From UBA5336 sp039034035 (GTDB lineage: Bacteria; Pseudomonadota; Alphaproteobacteria; Caulobacterales; Hyphomonadaceae): DNA of 35,111 nt. The DNA is taken from the NCBI GenBank assembly GCA_039034035.1, contig JBCCBN010000011.1, positions 1-35,111 on the forward strand, in the 5' to 3' direction. The translations under genes were made by a program, and so were the position numbers. This document shows positions 7,310 through 15,504 of this stretch, in pieces; position 1 is the stretch's first letter, and every line of letters starts with the position of its first letter. Under the pieces are notes generated by a model. It saw nothing but the letters and a program-made list of their open reading frames with translations, did not search any database and was not told the DNA's origin.

Positions 7310-7547
7310 GGGTCCTTGACGGCGGCGGCAGTCTCTCGCGGAGGATCGATGGAGGCGGCGCCGCAACCGGGCGGACGGCCTGCATGGGGGCCTTCGCCGG
7401 GTGGGCGAAGGTCCGAGGGAAGATCGGGCCCGACCTGCCGGTGGTCGCGGAGTGTCAGGCCCGCGACGCCCATCGGTCGTCCTGTCGTCATGCTGCAGCG
7501 GAGAGGGTTTTCGGCCGGAGCACCTAACGTTCGGTTAAGAATACAGG

Positions 7548-7572
7548 GCGGCGGGCGCTGGCGCCCCGCCGC
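7548..7572 (-). terminator. Hairpin terminator after the RTX-repeat gene
   Basis: Minus strand GCGGCGGG-G-CGC / GCG-CCCGCCGC around a 2-base centre (about 11 pairs with one bulge), a few bases past the stop, followed by CTGTATTCTTAA. Strong stem, imperfect U-tract. Confidence 0.55.
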
Positions 7573-7578
7573 TTCGGA

Positions 7579-8874
7579 TCAAATCGCGATCGCGCTGGCC
7601 GGGATCACGCTGATGGTCGCCGGGTCGATCCCCGTCACGTCCCGGAGCACCACGACCGGTGCGCCATCCAGGCTGACGATGGTGTCGCCGTCCGCTTCGG
7701 TCACCGTGACGGCGGGCGCCGGCTCGGCCTCGAAGCCCAGGACCAGCTCATCCTCGGCGGGATCGAAATCCGTGACCTCGGCCAGGCGGTCGGCCTCGAT
7801 CCAGTCGCCGGCCACGAAGGTATCTTCGCCCGCGTCGCCGGTAACGGTATCGAGGTCGCCGATCACAAGGGTATCGTCGCCGCCATTGCCGATCAGGATA
7901 TCTCCGGTGGCCCCGTCCCCTTCGTCGAAGTCGACGGTCAGGCCGCCGTCGTCTGTTGTCGCGAGGAGTTCAACCCCGACAAGGACGTCGGCGCCCCCGC
8001 CACCGACCAGCGTATCCTCACCGAGTTCCCCTACGACGACATCGTCGTCTTCACCGCCCACGACGCTGTCATCACCGTCGCCGCCCACCAGGAAGTCCGC
8101 GCCCTCCGCACCGAAAATGCTATCGGAACCGGCATCGCCAAGGGCCAGATCATTGTCCTCACCGCCTAGGATCAGGTCGTCGCCATTGCCGCCCAGAAGG
8201 GTGTCGCTGCCTTCCGTCCCCGCCAACGTATCGTCGCCGTCATTGCCGAACAGGGTGTCTTCGCCAAGGTTGCCGGTCAGCGAATCGTCGCCGTCGCCGC
8301 CGAACATGGAATCCGGACCGTCGCCCCCGAAGAGCGTGTCGGCTCCGTCGCCGCCGCTCATGGAATCCGCCCCCGGTCCCCCAAAAAGCGAATCGTCGCC
8401 CGCTTCACCGAACACCTCGTCGTCGCCGGCGGACCCGAACAGGTCGTCGTCGCCGACCCCGCCCAAAACGGTGTCGTTCCCGGCGCCGGCCAGGGCGAAA
8501 TCATCGCCCCCATCCCCGAAGATCAAGTCATCGCCCGGCCCGCCTTGCAGGGTGTCGGCATCGTCGTTGCCCTGGAGTTCGTCATTGCCGCCGCCGCCGA
8601 AGACGCTGTCTTCACCGGCATCGCCCAGCAGGGTGTCATCACCCAGAAAACCGCGGATCTCATCATTGCCGCCCTCGCCCAGCAGGATATTGCCGAGCGG
8701 GCCGCCGTTCAGCTCGTCATCACCAGCCGTGCCGACCGCATCGGCCGGGCTTCCGATGGGGCCGCCCTCGTCGATGTCATCGTCGCCGTCGTCGCCGCCA
8801 TTGTCGTCGTCATCGACGATCGCGAAAATCCCCAAACCCAGCGCCATCGCGCCGATAATCAGCAATCCACCCAT
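7579..8874 (-). CDS. RTX (haemolysin-type calcium-binding repeat) protein
   Basis: 431 residues, very acidic. Residues 3-20 form one hydrophobic segment (GLLIIGAMALGLGIFAIV), followed by a D/G-rich linker. Residues about 48-300 are stacked G-G-x-G-x-D nonapeptide repeats (for example GGNGDDLIL, GGDGDDSVV), which fold into a calcium-bound parallel beta-roll. The C-terminal part ('DTFVAGDWIEADRLAEVTDFDPAEDELVLGF') is the usual non-repeat end of this family. Such proteins normally leave by a type I system through a C-terminal signal; here the N-terminal hydrophobic segment suggests membrane anchoring instead, or a signal peptide. No ABC exporter or enzymatic domain is seen nearby, so its role (surface layer, adhesion) is open. 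Confidence 0.88.
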   Translation of the reverse strand: MGGLLIIGAMALGLGIFAIVDDDDNGGDDGDDDIDEGGPIGSPADAVGTAGDDELNGGPLGNILLGEGGNDEIRGFLGDDTLLGDAGEDSVFGGGGNDELQGNDDADTLQGGPGDDLIFGDGGDDFALAGAGNDTVLGGVGDDDLFGSAGDDEVFGEAGDDSLFGGPGADSMSGGDGADTLFGGDGPDSMFGGDGDDSLTGNLGEDTLFGNDGDDTLAGTEGSDTLLGGNGDDLILGGEDNDLALGDAGSDSIFGAEGADFLVGGDGDDSVVGGEDDDVVVGELGEDTLVGGGGADVLVGVELLATTDDGGLTVDFDEGDGATGDILIGNGGDDTLVIGDLDTVTGDAGEDTFVAGDWIEADRLAEVTDFDPAEDELVLGFEAEPAPAVTVTEADGDTIVSLDGAPVVVLRDVTGIDPATISVIPASAIAI

Positions 8875-9076
8875 AGCCCCAAAAATCCCTTGATCCGAAT
8901 GGTTCCGTTACCCGCCGCCGGTCTTGCATGACGGCGCGGTCGGCGGACAAGCGCCGAGGGTCAAAAATGCCCAAATCGGAAACGAATTATTAACCTTTCG
9001 ATGGATTGTCGCGGAAGGTCCCGCGATGTCACCGATTATCCGCCTCGATGCGGTCAAAATCTGCGGTCGAGCACCC

Positions 9077-9457
9077 TTAGGCGCGACCCGATTCGATCAG
9101 GTCCCAGCGGTTTCCCCAGGGATCGCGCCATACCGCGACGGTGCCGTAGGGCTCGGCCCGCGGGGCTTCTTGGAAGACCCCGCCCGCGGCTTCGATGCGG
9201 GCCGCGTCGCGGGTGAAATCATCGGTCTGCAGGAAGAAGCCCACACGCCCGCCATGCTGATCGCCGACGGCCCGAACCTGGTCGCCGACGGCCCGCGCCA
9301 GAAGCAGCGCCGTCCCGCCGCCGGGCGGCGCGACCGTCACCCAGCGCTTGTGGCCCTGGGATTCGTCGGCAGTGCAGGTCCAGCCCAGGCCGTCGACGAA
9401 GAAGGCCAGCGCAGCGTCGTAATCGGGCACCAGAAGGGCGACCAGCGCCAGGCGCAT
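9077..9457 (-). CDS. VOC/glyoxalase-fold protein
   Basis: 126 residues from the ATG at 9457, one base after the metG stop (TGACATG), so probably cotranscribed with metG. The pattern 'LALVALLVPDYDAALAFFVDGLGW' at the start and 'VAVWRDPWGNRWDLIE' at the end is that of a single vicinal-oxygen-chelate domain with paired beta-alpha-beta-beta-beta modules. The C-terminal 'GNRWDLIE' supplies the usual metal-ligand glutamate. VOC proteins include glyoxalases, dioxygenases and resistance proteins; length and partners do not say which. Confidence 0.85.
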   Translation of the reverse strand: MRLALVALLVPDYDAALAFFVDGLGWTCTADESQGHKRWVTVAPPGGGTALLLARAVGDQVRAVGDQHGGRVGFFLQTDDFTRDAARIEAAGGVFQEAPRAEPYGTVAVWRDPWGNRWDLIESGRA

Positions 9458-9458
9458 G

Positions 9459-11165
9459 TCAGTCCCGCGTGCCCGCGAACTTGATCGCCCAGGCCTCGCG
9501 ATCCTCGTCGGAGATTTTGGCGAAGAGGACATCCGGCACGGTGAAGCCATGGCCCGCCTGCAACGTGGTCAGCGCGGTTTCGACGTCATCCGGCCAACTG
9601 GCCTCGGTGCCCATGGCCCGGTGCAAGGTGGCCCCCGCATCGGGGATGAAGGGGGCCGAGAGCGTCGCGTAGAACGGGATCAGGTTCAGGGCGAGGCGGA
9701 TCTGCGCGGCGGCCCGGTCGGGGTCGGTCTTGAAAATCGACCAGGGCGCGGCCTCTTGCAGGTATTCGTTGCCCGCGACCCAAAGGCCGCGCAACTCGCC
9801 CGCGGCCTTGCGGATTTCGATGGCGTCCATATGGGCCTGATAGGCGGCGACGCCCTTGGTCAGCCGGTCGATCAGGACCCGTTCGGTGTCGCCCCAGTCG
9901 CCGCCCGCCGGCACCTCCTCGCCGAATTTCGAGCGGCAGAACTTCGTCACCCGGCTCACGAAATTGCCCAGCACGTCGGCCAGGTCCTTGTTCACCGAGG
10001 CCTGGAAGTTCTCCCAGGTGAATTCGGTGTCGTTGTTTTCCGGCACGTGGGACAAGAGCCACCAGCGCCAGTAATCCGCCGGCAGGATCGACAGGGCCTG
10101 GTCCATGAAGACGCCCCGGCCCTGGGACGTGCTGAACTGGCCGCCGTCGTAGTTCAGGTAGTTGAAAGATTTCAGGTAATCGACCGTCTTCCACGGCTCG
10201 CCCGAGCCCAGGATCGTGGCCGGGAAGCTGAGCGTGTGGAACGGCACGTTGTCCTTGCCCATGAACTGCACGTAGCGCACGTCGTCCGCGCCCTTGTCGG
10301 TGCGCCACCAGCGCTCCCAATCGCCGCCCGACGCGTCGGCCCATTCGTTGGTGGCGGCGATGTATTCGATGGGCGCGTCGAACCAGACATAGAAGACCTT
10401 GCCCTCCATGCCGGGCCAGGGCTCCGTCCCCTTTCGGACGGGAACGCCCCAATCCAGGTCGCGGGTGATGCCGCGATCCTGCAGCCCATCGCCGTCATGG
10501 AGCCATTTCTTGGCGATGGAGGTGGTCAGGACCGGCCAGCCATCCTGGCCGTCGATCCATTGGTCCAGCCGGTCACGCAGCTTCGATTGCAGCAGGAACA
10601 GATGCTTGGTCTCCCGCACTTCCAGATCCGTGCTGCCGGAGATGGCGCTGCGGGGGTCGATCAGGTCCGTGGGGTCGAGCTGCTTGGTGCAGTTCTCGCA
10701 TTGATCCCCACGCGCGCGATCGTAGCCGCAATTGGGGCACGTGCCCTCGACATAGCGGTCGGGCAGGAAGCGGCCGTCGGTGTGGGAATAGACCTGGCGG
10801 CTGCTGCGCTCTTCGATCAGACCCGCCTCGTCCAGCTTGCCGGCGAAGTGCTGGGTCAGGCGGTGGTTCTGCGGACTGCTGGACCGGCCGAAATGGTCAA
10901 AGGACAGCCGGAACCCGTCCGACAGGTCCTTCTGCACCTGCCACATCTCGGCACAATATTCGGCCACGGGCTTCCCGGCCTTGGCCGCCGCCAGCTCCGC
11001 CGGGGTCCCGTGTTCGTCGGTCGCGCAGATAAACATGACCTCGTCGCCCCGCGCCCGGCGATAGCGGGCATAGAGATCGGCGGGCAACTGGCTGCCGACC
11101 AGGTTCCCCAGATGCTTGATCCCGTTGATGTACGGAATGGCGGAGGTGATGAGGGTGCGGGCCAT
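9459..11165 (-). CDS. metG: Methionyl-tRNA synthetase
   Basis: 568 residues from the ATG at 11165 (MARTLITSAIPYINGIKHLGN); an open frame continuing to 11360 is not supported. Class I signature HLGN at residues 18-21; four-cysteine zinc knuckle C143, C146, C156, C159 in 'GTCPNCGYDRARGDQCENC'; 'WFDAPIEYIAATNEWA' typical of MetRS. At the KMSKS position the sequence is FSTSQ (residues 344-348), a variant seen in part of the family. There is no C-terminal tRNA-binding (EMAP-like) extension, in keeping with the alphaproteobacterial short form. Charges tRNA-Met in the cytoplasm. Followed immediately by the VOC-fold gene. Confidence 0.96.
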   Translation of the reverse strand: MARTLITSAIPYINGIKHLGNLVGSQLPADLYARYRRARGDEVMFICATDEHGTPAELAAAKAGKPVAEYCAEMWQVQKDLSDGFRLSFDHFGRSSSPQNHRLTQHFAGKLDEAGLIEERSSRQVYSHTDGRFLPDRYVEGTCPNCGYDRARGDQCENCTKQLDPTDLIDPRSAISGSTDLEVRETKHLFLLQSKLRDRLDQWIDGQDGWPVLTTSIAKKWLHDGDGLQDRGITRDLDWGVPVRKGTEPWPGMEGKVFYVWFDAPIEYIAATNEWADASGGDWERWWRTDKGADDVRYVQFMGKDNVPFHTLSFPATILGSGEPWKTVDYLKSFNYLNYDGGQFSTSQGRGVFMDQALSILPADYWRWWLLSHVPENNDTEFTWENFQASVNKDLADVLGNFVSRVTKFCRSKFGEEVPAGGDWGDTERVLIDRLTKGVAAYQAHMDAIEIRKAAGELRGLWVAGNEYLQEAAPWSIFKTDPDRAAAQIRLALNLIPFYATLSAPFIPDAGATLHRAMGTEASWPDDVETALTTLQAGHGFTVPDVLFAKISDEDREAWAIKFAGTRD

Positions 11166-11319
11166 GGCTCTCTCTGCGACGGATCGCGCGCTTCTAGGCC
11201 GCGGGCCCTGCGTCTCGCAACCACCGGTCTTTCTTCCCTTCGGAAATATCCCGGGGGTGAGCCTGCGAACGGCAGAGCCCCAGCATAGAAAAGTCGTCAG
11301 GCGCAGCCTGTCATTTTGA

Positions 11320-12090
11320 TTACGTGAACTGCTCGCGCAACAACCGCTCTTCCAATCCATGCCCCGGATCGAACAGCAGCCGATGGGTCACGGTCGGTTC
11401 GCACGCCACCTCGACCGAGACCACGTCGCGCACCGAGCCGCCATCCGCCTCGGCCATCATCGGCCGCTTGTCCGGATCCAGAACGTCGAACCGCACCCGC
11501 GCCGTGATCGGCAGCAGCGCCCCGCGCCAGCGCCGGGGGCGGAACGCGGACATGGCCGTCAAGGCCAGCACGTCCGATCCGATGGGCAGGATCGGGCCAT
11601 GGGCCGAATAATTGTAGGCCGTCGATCCCGCCGGAGTCGACACCAGGGCACCGTCGCAGACCAGTTCGTTCATGCGCAGCTTGCCATCGACGCTGATCCG
11701 CAGCCGGGCCGCTTGCGGGCCGGCGCGCAGCATTGAGACCTCGTTGATGGCCAACGCCTCGACCACCTCGCCACCCGCCCGTGTGGCGATCATCTTCAGC
11801 GGGTTGATCACCGCCTCTTCGGCCGCTTCCAGGCGCGCGGTCAGGCCCGTCTCGGCGTATTCGTTCATCAGGAAGCCGACGGTGCCCCGGTTCATGCCAT
11901 AGGTCGGCACGTCCAGGCCCATGGTGGCATGCAGGGTTTCCAGCATGAAACCGTCGCCACCCAGGGCGACCACCACATCGGCCTGATCGGGCGCGCATTG
12001 GCCGTAGCGGTCGGCCAGGCAGCCCAGCGCGCCCTGCGCTTCCGGCGTGTCGGAGGCGAGGAAGGCGATCTTGCGCGCGCGGTTCGGCAT
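11320..12090 (-). CDS. nadK: NAD kinase
   Basis: 256 residues from the ATG at 12090 (MPNRARKIAFLASDTPEAQ), with a purine-rich GGGGGA just upstream. Phosphorylates NAD to NADP using ATP or polyphosphate. The GGDG motif is at residues 44-47 (VVALGGDGFML) and the second conserved block 'DGALVSTPAGSTAYNYSAHGPILP' is complete. The overall sequence, including the C-terminal 'LLFDPGHGLEERLLREQFT', is what I know from Rhodobacteraceae, one reason for assigning block 1 to that family. It lies 154 bases upstream of metG on the same strand and diverges from glyA. Confidence 0.96.
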   Translation of the reverse strand: MPNRARKIAFLASDTPEAQGALGCLADRYGQCAPDQADVVVALGGDGFMLETLHATMGLDVPTYGMNRGTVGFLMNEYAETGLTARLEAAEEAVINPLKMIATRAGGEVVEALAINEVSMLRAGPQAARLRISVDGKLRMNELVCDGALVSTPAGSTAYNYSAHGPILPIGSDVLALTAMSAFRPRRWRGALLPITARVRFDVLDPDKRPMMAEADGGSVRDVVSVEVACEPTVTHRLLFDPGHGLEERLLREQFT

Positions 12091-12235
12091 GGAGGTCCCC
12101 CGTTTCCGCGCAGGGTTGCGGGGTGCGGATCGGAAACGCAAGCGCGCGTCTCATGATGAACTTGTGCGATCCGACGCTTTTCGTGGGCGTGTGAGACGGC
12201 TATGAGGCTGCAACCCGACAGTAGGAGAGCGCCAG

Positions 12236-13531
12236 ATGAACGCCCCCCATCGTGACCCGAATTTCTTCACCGCCAGCTTGGGCGAGACCGGTCCCGAGAT
12301 CGCCGAGGCCACGCGCCTGGAACTGGGCCGGCAGCGCGACGAGATCGAGTTGATCGCGTCCGAGAACATCGTCAGCCGCGCCGTCATGGAAGCCCAAGGC
12401 GGGGTGATGACGAATAAATACGCCGAGGGGTATCCGGGGCGGCGCTATTATGGCGGCTGTCAATTCGTTGATATCGCGGAGGATTTAGCGCGGGATCGGG
12501 CGAAGCAATTGTTCGGCTGCGGCTACGCGAATGTGCAGCCGAACTCCGGCTCCCAGGCGAACCAGGGCGTGTTCACCGCGCTGCTGCAACCCGGCGACAC
12601 GATCTTGGGGATGTCGCTCGATGCCGGGGGGCACCTGACCCACGGGGCCAAGCCGAACCAGTCGGGGAAATGGTTCAACGCCATCCAGTACGGCGTGCGC
12701 AAGCAGGATCTGCTGCTCGATTACGATCAGGTGCGGGAGTTGGCGACGGAGCATCAACCGAAGATGATCATCGCGGGCGGCTCGGCCATTCCGCGGATCA
12801 TCGACTTCGCCAAGATGCGCGAGATTGCCGATAGCGTGGGCGCCTATCTGCTTGTGGATATGGCACATTTCGCGGGTTTGGTGGCGAGCGGGCATTATCC
12901 CTCGCCCTTCCCGCATGCCCATGTGGCGACGACGACGACGCATAAGACGCTGCGCGGACCGCGTGGCGGGATGATCCTGACCGATGATGGGGACATCGCG
13001 AAGAAGATCAATTCGGCGATCTTTCCGGGCATCCAAGGCGGGCCTTTGATGCATGTGATCGCGGCCAAGGCGGTGGCGTTCGGGGAAGCTTTGCGGCCTG
13101 GCTTTAAGGATTATCAGGCGCAAGTCATTGAAAACGCAAAGGCTCTGGCGGATCAGTTGCAGAAGGGTGGCCTGGATATCGTGACCGGCGGGACGGATAC
13201 GCATCTGATGCTGGTCGATCTGCGGCCCAAGGGCGTGAAGGGGAACGCGACCGAGGACGCGCTGGGCCGCGCGCATATTACCTGCAATAAGAATGGGATA
13301 CCCTTCGACGCGGAGAAGCCGACGATCACGTCGGGCATCCGTCTGGGCACGCCGGCGGGCACGACGCGGGGCTTCGCGGAGCCGGAATTCCGGCAGGTCG
13401 CGGACCTGATCGTCGAGGTCGTGGACGGCCTCGCGGCGAACGGTGCGGACGGGAATGGCGCGGTCGAAGAGGCGGTCCGGGCGAAGGTGCAGGCGCTGTG
13501 CGACCGGTTCCCGATCTACCCGGATCTGTGA
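12236..13531 (+). CDS. glyA: Serine hydroxymethyltransferase
   Basis: 431 residues, full length. Converts serine and tetrahydrofolate to glycine and 5,10-methylene-THF with PLP. The Schiff-base lysine is K237 in 'TTTTHKTLRGPRGG'; D208 and H211 lie in 'VDMAHFAGL'; the N-terminal 'IELIASENIVSRAVMEAQGG' and 'YPGRRYYGG' are invariant family blocks. AGGAG sits 8 bases before the ATG. Probably monocistronic: a hairpin follows at 13545. The 145-base gap upstream, shared with nadK, shows no riboswitch that I can recognise. Confidence 0.97.
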   Translation: MNAPHRDPNFFTASLGETGPEIAEATRLELGRQRDEIELIASENIVSRAVMEAQGGVMTNKYAEGYPGRRYYGGCQFVDIAEDLARDRAKQLFGCGYANVQPNSGSQANQGVFTALLQPGDTILGMSLDAGGHLTHGAKPNQSGKWFNAIQYGVRKQDLLLDYDQVRELATEHQPKMIIAGGSAIPRIIDFAKMREIADSVGAYLLVDMAHFAGLVASGHYPSPFPHAHVATTTTHKTLRGPRGGMILTDDGDIAKKINSAIFPGIQGGPLMHVIAAKAVAFGEALRPGFKDYQAQVIENAKALADQLQKGGLDIVTGGTDTHLMLVDLRPKGVKGNATEDALGRAHITCNKNGIPFDAEKPTITSGIRLGTPAGTTRGFAEPEFRQVADLIVEVVDGLAANGADGNGAVEEAVRAKVQALCDRFPIYPDL

Positions 13532-13544
13532 GAAAATTCACAAG

Positions 13545-13579
13545 TTGGGGTAACGTTCCGGCGCCCGTTCCCCAATTCG
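13545..13579 (+). terminator. Hairpin terminator after glyA
   Basis: TTGGGG-t-AACG (13545-13555) pairs with CGTT-CCCCAA (13566-13575), ten pairs with one bulge and a 10-base loop, followed by TTCGTAC. It starts 13 bases after the glyA stop. Confidence 0.6.
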
Positions 13580-13607
13580 TACAAAAGTCGAGGCGCGGCG
13601 TTATCCG

Positions 13608-14705
13608 ATGACAACGGGCTTCTTCCACGACGAACGCTGCCTCTGGCATGGCGGCGGGAACTACGCGCAGATGGCGCCGGTGGGCGGGCTGGTCCAGCCC
13701 ATCGCCGGCGGCGGGGGGCTGCCCGAAGACCCGGAGACCAAGCGCCGGATGGTCAATTTGATGACTGTCACCGGCTTGATGGCCGAGCTGGATGTCCGGT
13801 CGGCCACACCGCTGGCGCGGGAGGATCTGCTGCGGGTCCATCCGGCCGCGTATCTGGACGCTTTCCTGGCGGCCTCGGACGCGGGCGGCGGCGAGTTGGG
13901 GATCCGCGCGCCGTTCGGGCCGGGCGGATACGAGATCGCGGCCCTGTCCGCCGGGTTGGTGGCCGATGGGTTGGAGGCCGTGCTGCGCGGGGATTTGGCG
14001 AATGCCTATGCGCTGAGCCGCCCGCCGGGGCACCATTGCCTGCCGGACCGGCCGAACGGGTTCTGCCTGATGGCAAATATCGCGCTGGCCGTGGAACGGG
14101 CCCGGGCGCGCGGGCTCTGCCAGCGGATCGCCGTGCTGGATTGGGACGTGCATCACGGCAACGGGACCGAAGCGATCTATGCCGAGGATCCGGACGTGCT
14201 GACCGTGTCGATCCATCAGGAGAACAATTATCCGCTGGATACCGGCGCGTTCGAGACGGAGGCGGTGGCCAATCTGAATATCCCCCTGCCCCCGGGCGCG
14301 GGACACGTCGCCTATCTGCGCGCGATGGAGCGGCTGGCCCTGCCCGCGATCCGGGCGCATGGGCCGGATGTTCTGATCGTCGCCTGCGGGTTGGACGCCG
14401 CGATCCTGGACCCGCTTGGCCGGATGCTGGCCACGGTCGAGACGTTCCGGGCCATGACCCGGCAGGTGATGGACCTGGCGGGCGACATTTGCGGCGGGCG
14501 GTTGGTGATGGCCCATGAGGGCGGCTATTCCGAGGTCTATGTGCCCTTCTGCGGCCATGCGGTCATCGCCGAGATGGCGGGCAGCGCGGTGGACGCGCCC
14601 GACCCCTTTGCGGAGGTCTTCGCCAAGCGGCAGCCCGCGCGGGATGTCGACCGGCTGGTGGAATCACGATTGAGAGAGATGGCGCAAGCGCTGGGACGAT
14701 CGTGA
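13608..14705 (+). CDS. Class II histone-deacetylase-family hydrolase
   Basis: 365 residues. Zinc-dependent deacetylase fold: active-site His pair in 'RPPGHHCLPD', zinc ligands in 'LDWDVHHGNGTEAIY' (Asp and His) and the Asp of 'VACGLDAAILDP', and the catalytic Tyr in 'HEGGYSEVYVPFCG'. All catalytic residues are present. In bacteria such enzymes deacetylate acetylpolyamines, acetyl-lysine proteins or small amides (acetylpolyamine amidohydrolase, acetoin-utilisation-type proteins); the substrate cannot be told here. The 'WHGGGNYAQMAPVGGLVQP' start marks the bacterial class II group. It lies 82 bases upstream of scoA in the same direction and might be cotranscribed. Confidence 0.93.
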   Translation: MTTGFFHDERCLWHGGGNYAQMAPVGGLVQPIAGGGGLPEDPETKRRMVNLMTVTGLMAELDVRSATPLAREDLLRVHPAAYLDAFLAASDAGGGELGIRAPFGPGGYEIAALSAGLVADGLEAVLRGDLANAYALSRPPGHHCLPDRPNGFCLMANIALAVERARARGLCQRIAVLDWDVHHGNGTEAIYAEDPDVLTVSIHQENNYPLDTGAFETEAVANLNIPLPPGAGHVAYLRAMERLALPAIRAHGPDVLIVACGLDAAILDPLGRMLATVETFRAMTRQVMDLAGDICGGRLVMAHEGGYSEVYVPFCGHAVIAEMAGSAVDAPDPFAEVFAKRQPARDVDRLVESRLREMAQALGRS

Positions 14706-14787
14706 CGGTGTACCGTCGCGCACGATTGTCAGGCGGGGGGCCGTTGGGGTAAGCCTTTCGAACAGACCGACCTGAGGACGACCGGAC

Positions 14788-15504
14788 ATGAAGAAGATCT
14801 ACCCTTCCGCCGAAGCGGCGCTCGATGGGATTCTGCATGACGGAATGTTCATTGCGGCCGGGGGGTTCGGCCTGTGCGGGATCCCCGAATTGCTATTGGG
14901 CGCGATCAAGGAGGCCGGGACGAAGGACCTGACCTTCGCGTCGAACAATGCGGGCGTGGACGATTTCGGGATCGGGATCCTGTTGCAGACGCGGCAGGTG
15001 AAGAAGATGATCTCCTCCTATGTCGGCGAAAACGCGGAATTCATGCGCCAATACCTGTCCGGGGAATTGGAGTTGGAATTCAATCCCCAGGGCACCTTGG
15101 CCGAGCGCATGCGCGCCGGCGGCTGCGGCATTCCCGGCTTCTACACCAAGACCGGCGTGGGCACCGTCATCGCCGAGGGCAAGGAGCATAAGGACTTCCC
15201 AGGCCCGAACGGCGAGACCGAGACCTACGTGATGGAGCGTGGCATCTTCGCCGACCTGTCCATCGTCAAGGGCTGGAAGGCCGACGAGACGGGGAACATG
15301 ATCTTCCGCAAGACGGCCCGCAACTTCAATCCGCCCGCGGCCATGTGCGGACGCGTCTGCGTGGCCGAGGTGGAGGAGATCGTGCCGCTGGGATCGCTGG
15401 ACCCCGACAATATCCACCTGCCCGGCATCTACGTGCATCGCCTGATCCAGGGCGAGCACGAGAAGCGGATCGAACAGCGGACGACGCGGCCCCGTGACTC
15501 GTGA
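14788..15504 (+). CDS. scoA: 3-oxoacid CoA-transferase subunit A
   Basis: 238 residues. Alpha subunit of succinyl-CoA:3-ketoacid CoA-transferase, which moves CoA from succinyl-CoA to acetoacetate. Family blocks are 'GFGLCGIPE' (CoA-transferase signature I region), 'SNNAGVDDFGIGILL', 'QGTLAERMRAGG', 'GIPGFYTKTGVGT' and 'FRKTARNFNPPAA'. GAGGA lies about 10 bases before the ATG. The C-terminus has a charged tail (EQRTTRPRDS) that overlaps the next gene by 11 bases. The beta subunit is not adjacent: a LOV receptor gene lies between. Used in ketone-body and polyhydroxybutyrate turnover. Confidence 0.95.
   Translation: MKKIYPSAEAALDGILHDGMFIAAGGFGLCGIPELLLGAIKEAGTKDLTFASNNAGVDDFGIGILLQTRQVKKMISSYVGENAEFMRQYLSGELELEFNPQGTLAERMRAGGCGIPGFYTKTGVGTVIAEGKEHKDFPGPNGETETYVMERGIFADLSIVKGWKADETGNMIFRKTARNFNPPAAMCGRVCVAEVEEIVPLGSLDPDNIHLPGIYVHRLIQGEHEKRIEQRTTRPRDS

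Larger units (their letters stand above)
7181..7578. other. Gap between hsp20 and the RTX-repeat gene
   Basis: Roughly 400 bases without a convincing gene. The part nearest hsp20 is its leader and candidate promoter (7181-7309); the part nearest 7578 holds the terminator of the RTX gene. Open frames exist on both strands in the middle (7310-7540), but their composition (runs of Gly, Arg, Pro) and lack of ribosome binding sites make them unlikely genes. Confidence 0.6.

Noticed and set aside
7950..8720. Regularly spaced short repeats resembling a CRISPR array
   Set aside because: They are 27-base coding units of the RTX nonapeptide, in frame, without unique spacers or cas genes.
7241..8893. 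Plus-strand open frame of 550 codons opposite the RTX gene, Ser/Pro-rich
   Set aside because: The Ser-Pro-Ser periodicity is just the complement of the Gly-Asp RTX repeats.
8960..9010. CtrA-like site (TTAA-N7-TTTC on the minus strand) upstream of the RTX gene
   Set aside because: Only six of eight consensus positions match, and TTAA alone is too common to call.
9456..11288. Plus-strand open frame of 610 codons opposite metG
   Set aside because: Shadow frame; the complementary metG has complete synthetase motifs.
12091..12235. Possible riboswitch in the glyA leader
   Set aside because: No glycine, SAM, SAH or tetrahydrofolate riboswitch core could be recognised by eye.
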